6,644 bases of DNA from Victivallaceae bacterium (GCA_028717165.1 JAQUOK010000178.1:1-6644), one strand, 5' to 3'; shown: positions 1-6,332, numbered from the stretch's first letter. Made by a program: numbers and translations. The notes: a model not told the origin generated them from the sequence alone.

Positions 1-222
1 GGGGCGAAGAGAACGTCGTATGAGCGCTAAACGCTGAACTGTTATCAACGTTTCCCACTCTCTTTTGAGGAGTTAAGCTATATCCTCCGGGTGGGCTTGT
101 TTACTCTCTCTTGTATGCAAAGCGTTTTCCAGACCATCAGCATAGCTGAAGGTTTAAGATTAAACAATTAAATAAGAACTCTGAAATTTTATAATGCTTT
201 TGTTGAGCGCCTGGTGAGTAAT
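1..222. other. Left flank without a supportable gene
   Basis: All six frames are broken by stops. The longest open stretches have no start codon with a ribosome binding site and resemble nothing I recognise. A plus-strand frame is open from the window edge to a TGA at 35-37 and could be the last codons of a gene to the left, but about 12 codons are too few to identify. The stretch also holds a small hairpin (134-152). It is the region downstream of the minus-strand oxidoreductase, yet I see no GC-rich hairpin followed by a T tract that would be a convincing intrinsic terminator for that gene. Confidence 0.5.
134..152. repeat. Small inverted repeat (possible weak terminator)
   Basis: Arms TCAGC (137-141) and GCTGA (145-149) pair perfectly around an ATA loop. 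An outer CC/GG pair extends the stem past one A-A mismatch. On the plus strand only a short TTT follows, and on the minus strand there is no T run. It could be a weak terminator for a plus-strand gene left of the window, or chance. Confidence 0.3.
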
Positions 223-1248
223 TTAATTGGAAGCGCTTGTCTTTGCATCGGGGATAGCCTGAACGGCAGAAAATTTTTTATTCAAGTTTCTTATTTCGTT
301 ACATATCTCAATTGCCTGTTTTGAACTTTCCGGCAGACATTTTTCCGGATTATTTCGTTCCCGGATACATTTTGCAAAATATTCAAGCTCGCTATTATAC
401 ATGTTCCCGGTAAACCGGGAACTTACGGCTCCCGTATCCGTACTGACTTCTATAATTCCCGGCTGTAGTGTGCTGAAACGGATGCTGCCATTCTCAAAAG
501 TTGCAGCATATTCGGACGCAAATGCCGTATGACGATATAGAAAGCCGCCTTTTATACTGATTTTTGCCGGTTGATCTTTATATTTCAATTCAAGCTCCCA
601 GTATTCCTCAATATTAAGATTCAGTTTTATATCTTCAGGCCTGCCCAGACAATAATTTGCAAAGTCAATATCATGGATCAATAAATCCATAAGAGCTCCG
701 CCGCAGGTATTTTTGATTTTTTTATCCTGCCAGATTCCCCACGTCGGTTCTCCGCATATCCGGGTAGTAGAAAGTAATTTCAACTCTCCATAACGCTTAT
801 CCCGGATACATTCTGTCAGGAATTCCCATTCCGGGGCAAAACGGATACAGTGCGCCACCATCAATAACCGCTTTTTCCTTTCCGCCAGTTCAATGAGTTC
901 CTGACACTGCCCCGGTTCCGCGCAGAAAGGTTTCTCCAGCAAGACATCAAGTTCGAGGTTCAAAGCTTTTTTCGTTAAATCATAATGCAAAAACAAAGGT
1001 ACGCAGATAAGCGCAGCATCGGGTTGAGTTTTATTGACGCACTCTTTCAAGGTCTTAAAAATCGGAACCCGGTACAATTCTGCCAGCGGCAGATCCAGAT
1101 CACCGTGATTGCCGGTATTTTCAATTCCGGCAAAAATATTTTCCCGGTTATCAATGATTGCGCAAAGTTCGAGATTTTTATTAGCCAGAATATTTTTCGC
1201 ATGAGTTACGCCCATAAAACCGAAGCCGATTACTGCTATTTTCTTCAT
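223..1248 (-). CDS. Gfo/Idh/MocA family NAD(P)-dependent oxidoreductase
   Basis: This is a 341-residue cytosolic dehydrogenase, a normal length for the family, which oxidises or reduces sugar or cyclitol hydroxyls with NAD(P). The N-terminal Rossmann fold shows the dinucleotide-binding GFGFMG (residues 8-13) and an acidic D33 at the end of the second strand, which favours NAD(H). The family-defining EKP motif is at 105-107, with the lysine that commonly takes part in catalysis. The C-terminal domain carries GGALMDLLIHD (183-193), in which D188 and H192 match the usual catalytic Asp/His pair. The start is supported by AAGGA (minus strand, 1256-1260) 7 bases upstream of the ATG. The gene stands alone on the minus strand, divergent from the ROK operon, and shares a duplicated promoter module with it. 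The substrate cannot be read from sequence; inositol, glucose-type and amino-sugar dehydrogenases all belong here. Confidence 0.93.
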   Translation of the reverse strand: MKKIAVIGFGFMGVTHAKNILANKNLELCAIIDNRENIFAGIENTGNHGDLDLPLAELYRVPIFKTLKECVNKTQPDAALICVPLFLHYDLTKKALNLELDVLLEKPFCAEPGQCQELIELAERKKRLLMVAHCIRFAPEWEFLTECIRDKRYGELKLLSTTRICGEPTWGIWQDKKIKNTCGGALMDLLIHDIDFANYCLGRPEDIKLNLNIEEYWELELKYKDQPAKISIKGGFLYRHTAFASEYAATFENGSIRFSTLQPGIIEVSTDTGAVSSRFTGNMYNSELEYFAKCIRERNNPEKCLPESSKQAIEICNEIRNLNKKFSAVQAIPDAKTSASN

Positions 1249-1309
1249 GGTGTTTTCCTTTTCAATATAATAACTGAGTATTTGTTAACAAGGTATAGCG
1301 ATTGCCGTT

Positions 1310-1375
1310 AATAAATATCTTATATTTTCATTATTTATTCTTGTTTAAGATAATATAAAGCTGATAAAAAGTCAA
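1310..1375 (-). repeat. Left copy of duplicated promoter module
   Basis: Read on the minus strand, this stretch contains TTGACTTTTT (1366-1375), TTTATATTAT (1350-1359) and AATAAATAAT (1330-1339). The same three 10-mers occur with identical 6- and 10-base spacing on the plus strand at 1544-1589. In total 36 of 46 positions match without a gap. After a single-base shift, AAGATATTTATT (1310-1321) also matches 10 of 12 positions of the other copy. The two copies are inverted, 168 bases apart, and each drives one of the divergent units. I infer a shared regulatory site. Confidence 0.75.
1347..1375 (-). promoter_or_regulatory. Predicted sigma70-type promoter for the minus-strand oxidoreductase
   Basis: On the minus strand the -35 box is TTGACT (1370-1375) and the -10 box is TATCTT (1347-1352), with a 17-base spacer. 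Transcription would start near 1340 and give a leader of roughly 90 bases before the ATG at 1248. The -10 box is only a 4 of 6 match, so this promoter looks weaker than its plus-strand twin. Its box positions are supported by the alignment of the two modules. Confidence 0.6.
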
Positions 1376-1543
1376 CCTTAATCATCGTAATCCTTCACTA
1401 AAAAAGACCGCATAACCCAGCAAAATATCTTCCGGGGAAAGCAGAAAATCCGAATATTAATCCACTCCAGCCAACTTTTTTACCTGAGACTGTCGTCGGG
1501 AGTTAAAAAGGCGGATTTTTTACTTGAAAACCAGAAACAGCTA
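1376..1543. other. Spacer between the divergent promoters
   Basis: This forms the middle of the 361-base region without a gene (1249-1609). I see no ORF, tRNA-like fold, riboswitch-like structure or strong hairpin. It separates the two inverted promoter modules by 168 bases, a distance over which a dimeric or tetrameric repressor could in principle loop the DNA. That is inference only. Confidence 0.4.
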
Positions 1544-1572
1544 TTGACTTTTTGTTAATTTTATATTATTAT
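1544..1572 (+). promoter_or_regulatory. Predicted sigma70-type promoter for the ROK operon
   Basis: The -35 box TTGACT (1544-1549) and -10 box TATTAT (1567-1572) are separated by exactly 17 bases and each match the consensus at 5 of 6 positions. Transcription would start near 1579, about 30 bases before the ROK start codon at 1610. A 19-base palindrome overlaps the -10 box, which suits repression by blocking RNA polymerase. Confidence 0.7.
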
Positions 1573-1584
1573 ATATGATAATAA
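1566..1584 (+). promoter_or_regulatory. Candidate ROK operator: 19-base palindrome over the -10 box
   Basis: TTATTAT (1566-1572) and ATAATAA (1578-1584) are perfect inverted repeats around ATATG. NagC, Mlc and XylR, which are ROK repressors, bind AT-rich dyads of comparable size, so this is the natural candidate for autoregulation by the downstream gene. The equivalent position in the left module keeps the outer TTAT and ATAA but has degenerate inner bases. Function is inferred from position and symmetry. Confidence 0.5.
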
Positions 1585-1601
1585 ATAATTAAAAAAAAGA
1601 C

Positions 1602-1613
1602 ATGTATTCATGA
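1602..1613 (+). other. Three-codon upstream ORF overlapping the ROK start
   Basis: ATG TAT TCA TGA begins 8 bases before the ROK ATG. Its stop overlaps that ATG in an ATGA arrangement. Neither start has a clear Shine-Dalgarno sequence; only A-rich AAAAGA precedes them. It may be chance, or it may allow translational coupling into the repressor. Confidence 0.25.
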
Positions 1614-2800
1614 TTAACAATAATAAACAACTGATTTTAGATTATATATGGCAATATCCCGGAGTGCACAGGAGAAAAATAGCTGAGGTTTTTAATTTCC
1701 GTCTTAATCTGGTGACGGATGTGGTAAAAGAGTTGCTCGATGAAAAATGGGTAATCGAAGAAAAAGGGAAAAAAATAACCAGGGGCAGGAGGCCTATCGC
1801 GCTTTATGTAAATAAAGCATGGCTGGCTTCGATTGTATTAACCTATGACCGGAAAGAAGTTGTCGGCAGTTTAGTTAACTCTCAAGGCGTTGTTGCAAAA
1901 GTAATAAGAGTGAAACAGAAAAGCGGTCAAAGTGCAGATGTCGTCTCAACGCTTTCTGAGGTAATATGCCAGATTCGGAAATCTTTCCGGGGTAAAATCC
2001 TTGGAGTCGGAATTGCCGATCCCGGCATGGTTGACCACAAAACAGGCACAATAATCAAATCAAGCTTTTTCCCGGAATGGGAAATATTGCCGCTTAGTAA
2101 AATGATTGCGGACAAAGTCGGTTTGCCGGTTATGATTGAGGACCGCACCCGGGTTCTGGCATATGGGGAATATTTGAAAAATCCGGAATGGCGGCAGGAT
2201 GGGAAAAACCTCTTGTTCCTTGAATACGGAGATTCTCTGGGCTGTACGCTGGTGACGCCTTCAGGAATATTCAGGGGAGCCGGGTTTGCCGGGGAACTTG
2301 GTCATGTGGTTTTCGATCCTTCCGGAAAATATTGCCGGTGTGGGGCGCGGGGATGTATTGAAGTTCTTTCCGACAATAGTGCGGTTCTGGAAAAAACCAC
2401 GGCAAGACTTAAAACGGATACGCTATCCATGCTTAACGGGAAACACACCCTGGCGGTCAGCGATGTCGCCAATGCCTATCTAAATAAAGACCGCTTGGCT
2501 CAGAATATCATTAATGAAGTCTGGCATGAATTCGGAATGGCTTTTTCCGTAGCCGTTGCGGTGTTCCATCCCGACAATGTAGTCGTCGTATCGGAGAATG
2601 CGACAGTATCGAAATGCATATGCGAATTTTTGAAGTCTGAAATTGAACAAAAACTTCTTCCTGCGTTTGGAGAATCAGTTAAGTTTTCCGGTGGAGCTAA
2701 TTCTGATTCGGTGGTGCTGTCAGGCGTAGGACTCATGATTTTTGATGAGATGATTATGAATTGTGGTCAGAACATAAAGAACCATACAGGAACTAATTAA
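1610..2800 (+). CDS. ROK family transcriptional repressor (NagC/XylR type)
   Basis: This 396-residue DNA-binding regulator probably responds to a sugar or sugar derivative. A winged helix-turn-helix occupies about residues 5-65, and the wing ends in the GRRP (59-62) typical of ROK repressors. The ROK fold follows: GVGIADPG (132-139), ED (177-178) at the place of the usual ND of the sugar site, and GELGH (228-232) followed by C242, C244 and C249, the zinc-binding pattern. The kinase-type DxGxT nucleotide motif expected near 72-85 is absent, so it is a regulator and not a glucokinase. The alternative ATG at 1602 is out of frame and stops after three codons, which fixes the start at 1610 despite a weak ribosome binding site. 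It is the first gene of the operon, 15 bases before the next, and probably autoregulates through the dyad at 1566-1584. The ligand is unknown. Confidence 0.93.
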   Translation: MINNNKQLILDYIWQYPGVHRRKIAEVFNFRLNLVTDVVKELLDEKWVIEEKGKKITRGRRPIALYVNKAWLASIVLTYDRKEVVGSLVNSQGVVAKVIRVKQKSGQSADVVSTLSEVICQIRKSFRGKILGVGIADPGMVDHKTGTIIKSSFFPEWEILPLSKMIADKVGLPVMIEDRTRVLAYGEYLKNPEWRQDGKNLLFLEYGDSLGCTLVTPSGIFRGAGFAGELGHVVFDPSGKYCRCGARGCIEVLSDNSAVLEKTTARLKTDTLSMLNGKHTLAVSDVANAYLNKDRLAQNIINEVWHEFGMAFSVAVAVFHPDNVVVVSENATVSKCICEFLKSEIEQKLLPAFGESVKFSGGANSDSVVLSGVGLMIFDEMIMNCGQNIKNHTGTN

Positions 2801-2815
2801 CAAAGGAAAAATTGA

Positions 2816-3877
2816 ATGGCGGAAAAAATAAAATGGGGCGTGATCGGTTGCGGCGGGATTGCCGCCCGGAGAACCATTCCCGAATTTAAAAAGATGTGCA
2901 CACATGGAGAATTAGTCGCGGTAATGGATATAAATCCGGAAACCGCGGCAAAAGTGGCGGCGCAGTTTGAAATTCCCCATTACTGTGCAACGGAACAGGA
3001 ACTTCTGCAACATGACATAAGCGCGGTATATATCGCGACCCCGCAGAATGTGCATTGCGCCCAGGTGGTCAGAGCCGCCGAAGCTGGAAAACATATTCTG
3101 TGTGAGAAACCCATGGCAATAACGCTGGTGGAAGTTAAAATTATGGAAAAGGCCATCAGAAAAAATGGTGTAAAATTCATGCTTGGTTTTTGCATGCGAA
3201 ACAATGTTTATAACAAGAAAGCGCGTGAAATTGTTCATTCTGGAGTACTCGGACAAATCATAATGGGAAGGGCAGAATTAACAGGCTGGTATCCTCTAAT
3301 AGTAGGCGCGTGGCGTCAGGATATTTCCATAAGCCATGGAGGGGCACTGATTGATATGGGAACACATTGCCTTGATTTGCTGGAATGGATAATGAATGCG
3401 AAAATTACAGAGGTCGGAGGATTTCAGGATTTGATGACACATAAATATCCTACGCCCATAGAAGATGCTTCAACGATAGTACTGCGCTTTAGCAATGGTG
3501 CGCACGGAATTGTTGACAATTACTTTAATCTTCCTGATGCAACGGCTCAAAATATTTTGGAATTGCATGGCACCCGTGGTTCCATAATTGGTCAGGGAAC
3601 AATAGGACAAGACTCTACCGGAAAAATGTTCAGCATTATTCAGAAAAAAGAAGTTGGATATGATGCAAATCAAATCCGCAATATTGAGGTTCCCAAAGAA
3701 GAGTATGTATTTGAAGGGATAGGACTTTACGGACAGATGCTTGATATTTTCAGTTCCTGCATACTTGAAGACAAAGAATCCCCTATAACACTTGAGGATG
3801 GGCGGCATTCGGTTGCGGTTGTAAATGCTATTTACAAAGCGGTAAAAGAAAAAAAAATCGTGAAAGTCAAGGATTAA
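2816..3877 (+). CDS. Gfo/Idh/MocA family NAD(P)-dependent oxidoreductase
   Basis: This 353-residue cytosolic dehydrogenase has the usual two domains. The Rossmann domain has the nucleotide-binding GCGGIA (11-16) and D38 after the second strand, suggesting NAD(H). The EKP motif with the presumed catalytic lysine is at 97-99. The substrate domain contains GGALIDMGTH (175-184), in which D180 and H184 correspond to the family's catalytic Asp and His. All expected catalytic residues are present. The start has a good ribosome binding site, AAAGGA (2802-2807), 8 bases upstream. It is the second operon gene, and the aminotransferase starts 2 bases after its stop. Such oxidoreductase-aminotransferase pairs commonly make amino sugars or aminocyclitols by oxidising a hydroxyl and then aminating the ketone. 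It is not a close copy of the minus-strand oxidoreductase, so the two probably act on different substrates or steps. The substrate is not identifiable here. Confidence 0.93.
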   Translation: MAEKIKWGVIGCGGIAARRTIPEFKKMCTHGELVAVMDINPETAAKVAAQFEIPHYCATEQELLQHDISAVYIATPQNVHCAQVVRAAEAGKHILCEKPMAITLVEVKIMEKAIRKNGVKFMLGFCMRNNVYNKKAREIVHSGVLGQIIMGRAELTGWYPLIVGAWRQDISISHGGALIDMGTHCLDLLEWIMNAKITEVGGFQDLMTHKYPTPIEDASTIVLRFSNGAHGIVDNYFNLPDATAQNILELHGTRGSIIGQGTIGQDSTGKMFSIIQKKEVGYDANQIRNIEVPKEEYVFEGIGLYGQMLDIFSSCILEDKESPITLEDGRHSVAVVNAIYKAVKEKKIVKVKD

Positions 3878-3879
3878 AT

Positions 3880-5163
3880 ATGAGCAATTTGGCATTGAAG
3901 GGCGGTAATCCGGTACGAACCGGACCATTTCACGAATGGCCGGTCTGTGACCGCCGGGAAGAAGAAGCCGTTCTCGCGGTATTGAGAAGTAAAAAGTGGT
4001 GGCGTTTCGCCTTCGGGCAGGGGGTTAACCTGGCTGAACCGGAAGAAGGAGAACGCAGCCAGGTCGCATGTTTCCAGGAAGAATTTGCCGAATATCACGA
4101 CTGCCGGTACGGAATTGCCGCGGCCAACGGCACCGGAACCCTTGAAATGGGGATAAGGGCGATGAACCTTGAGGTCGGCGATGAAATTATTGTTCCCGCT
4201 TATACTTATGTAGCCAGCGCTACTTCCATACTTCAGAATAACGCTGTTCCGATATTCGTGGATATCGATCCGGATACTTATAACCTCGATCCGGATAAGA
4301 TCGAAGCGGCGATTACCGCCAGAACCCGTGCAATCATGGTAGTCCATTTCGGCGGCCAGCCGGTAGATTTTGATAAAATACTGCCGCTTGCGGAAAAACA
4401 TGGTCTGCCGGTGCTGGAAGACGCGGCCCATGCCCACGGTTGCGAATGGAAAGGCCGCAAGGCCGGGTCATTCGGCCTGTTCGGTTCTTTCAGTTTCCAA
4501 GCCAGTAAAAACATGACCGCGGGCGAAGGCGGAATTATCTGTTCCAACAATCAGGAAATAGCGGCGGAATGCGATTCCCTGATGTGGGCCGGGCGCAAAA
4601 CCGGGCGGCCGTGGTATGAATTTCACCGGCTCGGCTGGAATTACCGGATGACTGAAATTCAAGCGGCGATCCTCAGAATACAGCTTCAGCGCCTTGCTGA
4701 ACAGAATTCCGTAAGGGAAAAAAATGCGCTGTGTCTTTCCGGAAAACTGAAGGAATTTCCGGGCATCAGCCCGTTACGGCACGACCGCCGGGTAACGAAT
4801 CACGGTTATCATATTTACATGTTCCGCTACAATGAAAAACTTACCGGATTGTCAAGAGATAATTTTATCAGGGCGTTGGCAGCCGAGGGTATTCCCGCAT
4901 CCGGCGGTTATACATTCCCGCTTTACAAAACCCCGTTGTTCCTGAATAAAAAATTCATTAACGGCTCTTTTCCGCTGGGTACGAAATACCATGAGGACAT
5001 CGATTACGGAGCATTTGCGGAAAAATGCCCGGTTGCGGAAAAAGCATGTTCAAGCGAAGCGGTATGGCTGCCCCAGAACGTGCTTCTGGGAAATGAAAAC
5101 GATATGAATGATGTGGTTAGCGCGGTCCAAAAAGTCTTGGAGAATAAAAATGAAATTGAGTAA
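3880..5163 (+). CDS. DegT/DnrJ/EryC1/StrS family PLP-dependent aminotransferase
   Basis: This 427-residue fold-type I aminotransferase would transfer an amino group, usually from glutamate or glutamine, to a keto sugar or keto cyclitol. Visible PLP-site features are NGT (83-85) near the phosphate, EDAAHAHG (180-187) with D181 contacting the pyridine nitrogen, and SFSFQASK (203-210), where K210 is the Schiff-base lysine, followed by TAGEGG (213-218). The start WPVCDRREEEAVL (20-32) and the AAHAHG and FSFQxxKxMTAGEGG patterns remind me of the scyllo-inosose aminotransferase (StsC) and AHBA synthase subgroup. That is recall, not alignment. AAGGA (3869-3873) lies 6 bases before the ATG, inside the end of the preceding gene. 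The gene looks more GC-rich and richer in CCGG than the genes on either side. It probably works with the oxidoreductase just upstream. The exact product is unknown. Confidence 0.92.
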   Translation: MSNLALKGGNPVRTGPFHEWPVCDRREEEAVLAVLRSKKWWRFAFGQGVNLAEPEEGERSQVACFQEEFAEYHDCRYGIAAANGTGTLEMGIRAMNLEVGDEIIVPAYTYVASATSILQNNAVPIFVDIDPDTYNLDPDKIEAAITARTRAIMVVHFGGQPVDFDKILPLAEKHGLPVLEDAAHAHGCEWKGRKAGSFGLFGSFSFQASKNMTAGEGGIICSNNQEIAAECDSLMWAGRKTGRPWYEFHRLGWNYRMTEIQAAILRIQLQRLAEQNSVREKNALCLSGKLKEFPGISPLRHDRRVTNHGYHIYMFRYNEKLTGLSRDNFIRALAAEGIPASGGYTFPLYKTPLFLNKKFINGSFPLGTKYHEDIDYGAFAEKCPVAEKACSSEAVWLPQNVLLGNENDMNDVVSAVQKVLENKNEIE

Positions 5164-6251
5164 TGGAACAGCTTAAAATGGAAAACAGTTCAACAAACGG
5201 CCAATATATTTTAGTCAGGTCAAAACAACCAGAAAACAAATACGGTGCGTTCCTTCAGGAGTTGCTTGTATCAGAAGGTTTCATGGGATTTGAAATCATT
5301 GATATTGATATAGAGCCGATACCCCGGTTTAAACCGTGCGATATTATAATTGTTACACGGTGCTATTTGAAAGATGCGGAATTCGCGTTGATTAAAGAGG
5401 CAGTAAATCTAGGAGCTTCAGCTGTAATAATTCAGCCTCAAAGCCGTTTTGTAATTCAATCAGGCTGGAAAGCTGAAAACCTGGTTTTTCATCCAGGATA
5501 TATCAAGATTGATGAAAATTATCCAGGTGCAGGTCTACCTATTCAAACGCATTTGCCAATACCGCTCTATTCAGAAACGGAAAATGCAAAGAATTGGAAT
5601 ATCATTGCCAAGGCATTAGACTGTTCATGGTCGGAAAATGAATATCCAGCCGTTGTATCTTGTAAATATGGGGCCGGCAAATGGGTATTCTTTTTTTATG
5701 ATCTGCCGCAGGCTGTGGCACGGATTCGTTTTGGGAATCCTGACTTGGCTGGTTATTGTACTGTAGGATTACCATGGCCGCACACATTTGATCTTTTTGC
5801 TGGGCATATTGATGAAAGACTAAAACATGTTCCACAATCCGACTTCCATTGTCAAATGCTGGCAAAGATTCTCACGGAAATAAGTCCTTATTTGCTTCCG
5901 GGTTTTTGGTATTATGAAAAAATTGAATACACTACGGCATGCATCATCCAAAGCGATGATGACTATTCTAAGCCTGAAGATTTTGAGGATTTGGCTGAAA
6001 CTGTTGAAAAACATGGCGGATTATCAGGTGCGCAACTGGTAAGGCTGGCATCATCATATGGCTATGGTCATGCTCGCGTTGCTGTTCATGACCAGGCAAA
6101 GGGTTATTTTCCAAGAGGATGCTCCGTTATTGACCTGTCGCAATATCCGCGAAATGCTGGAGTTCTTCTTGCCGCAAAAAGCGGTTTACGAAGAAGATGT
6201 GCGACAACGCATAACCCAACGCCATTATCGCCATGTAAATATGGAATATAA
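5163..6251 (+). CDS. Truncated chimeric protein: amidotransferase-like region plus start of a deacetylase-like domain
   Basis: The ORF has 362 codons, but only about residues 1-286 look native. Residues 13-90 resemble the alternating strands of a class I amidotransferase-like or ThuA-like fold. A segment around 161-186 (YGAGKWVFFFYDLPQAV) resembles the end of such domains in large carbohydrate-active proteins. SDDDYSKPEDFEDL (264-277) looks like the first strand and metal-binding aspartates of a NodB-type polysaccharide deacetylase domain. The protein breaks off about 20 residues into that domain. From about base 6016 the DNA matches a transposase in another frame, so residues after about 286 are out-of-frame junk. 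The His-rich and later catalytic deacetylase motifs are missing, so activity is unlikely. The start overlaps the preceding stop by one base (TAATG); ATG at 5178, with GGA 9-10 bases upstream, is an alternative. The intact relative would be much longer. No signal peptide is visible. Confidence 0.6.
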   Translation: MEQLKMENSSTNGQYILVRSKQPENKYGAFLQELLVSEGFMGFEIIDIDIEPIPRFKPCDIIIVTRCYLKDAEFALIKEAVNLGASAVIIQPQSRFVIQSGWKAENLVFHPGYIKIDENYPGAGLPIQTHLPIPLYSETENAKNWNIIAKALDCSWSENEYPAVVSCKYGAGKWVFFFYDLPQAVARIRFGNPDLAGYCTVGLPWPHTFDLFAGHIDERLKHVPQSDFHCQMLAKILTEISPYLLPGFWYYEKIEYTTACIIQSDDDYSKPEDFEDLAETVEKHGGLSGAQLVRLASSYGYGHARVAVHDQAKGYFPRGCSVIDLSQYPRNAGVLLAAKSGLRRRCATTHNPTPLSPCKYGI

Positions 6252-6294
6252 AGCCAAACGCCAGGCCAGAGAGTTAGCGCAAACAGTAGGATAA
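6016..6294 (+). pseudogene. Transposase remnant, C-terminal end (IS701/IS4-like DDE type)
   Basis: In the frame beginning at 6016 the DNA reads ADYQVRNW, a stop at 6040-6042, then GWHHHMAMVMLALLFM and on to LLTCRNIREMLEFFLPQ and a basic tail ending at TAA 6292-6294. The pattern YxVRxWxGWHxHMxxxMxAxxF, followed by a leucine-rich FFLP segment and an Arg/Lys-rich end, is what I recall from the C-termini of IS701-like DDE transposases. The N-terminal part with the catalytic Asp residues is absent. The TAA lies where this motif usually has Arg or Gln, and a CAA-to-TAA change would explain it. A shorter ORF can start at ATG 6058 (78 codons) but would not be a working enzyme. No matching left end or terminal inverted repeat was found in the window. 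The family assignment is from memory of motifs. Confidence 0.65.
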
Positions 6295-6332
6295 TTTGTT
6301 AAAGTAGAATTAAGTAAATTTTATTTTAAAGC

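Larger units (their letters stand above)
1544..1608 (+). repeat. Right copy of duplicated promoter module
   Basis: This is the plus-strand partner of the module at 1310-1375. The identical 10-mers lie at 1544-1553, 1560-1569 and 1580-1589. After a one-base gap, AAGACATGTATT (1597-1608) parallels AAGATATTTATT of the left copy. In this copy the similarity runs right up to the ROK start codon. The DNA is AT-rich, so isolated matches mean little, but three 10-mers in register are hard to explain by chance. Confidence 0.75.

Noticed and set aside
2..37. Plus-strand open frame from the window edge ending in TGA
   Set aside because: Only about 12 codons are visible, which is too few to support or identify a gene.
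60..165. Minus-strand peptide frames in the left flank considered as a transposase or gene remnant
   Set aside because: Each frame is broken by stops within a few dozen codons and no motif could be recognised.
229..240. AAGCGCTT core resembling a LacI/CcpA-type operator
   Set aside because: It lies inside the last codons of the minus-strand oxidoreductase, far from any promoter. It fails the last positions of the cre consensus, and 8-base palindromes are expected many times in a window of this size.
985..1311. Plus-strand 108-codon ORF opposite the start of the first oxidoreductase
   Set aside because: It is antisense to a gene with full Rossmann and EKP motifs, has no family resemblance, and crosses into the promoter region.
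1310..1339. AATAAATA/TATTTATT inverted repeat in the oxidoreductase leader as a separate regulatory hairpin
   Set aside because: It is purely AT with a 14-base loop, and is better explained as part of the duplicated promoter module.
3470..3928. Minus-strand 152-codon ORF across the oxidoreductase-aminotransferase junction
   Set aside because: It is a shadow of two well-supported genes and has a Phe- and Tyr-rich, non-protein-like composition.
3874..4437. Minus-strand 187-codon ORF inside the aminotransferase
   Set aside because: It is antisense to a clearly conserved PLP enzyme. Its composition follows from the codon usage of that gene, and it has no recognisable motif.
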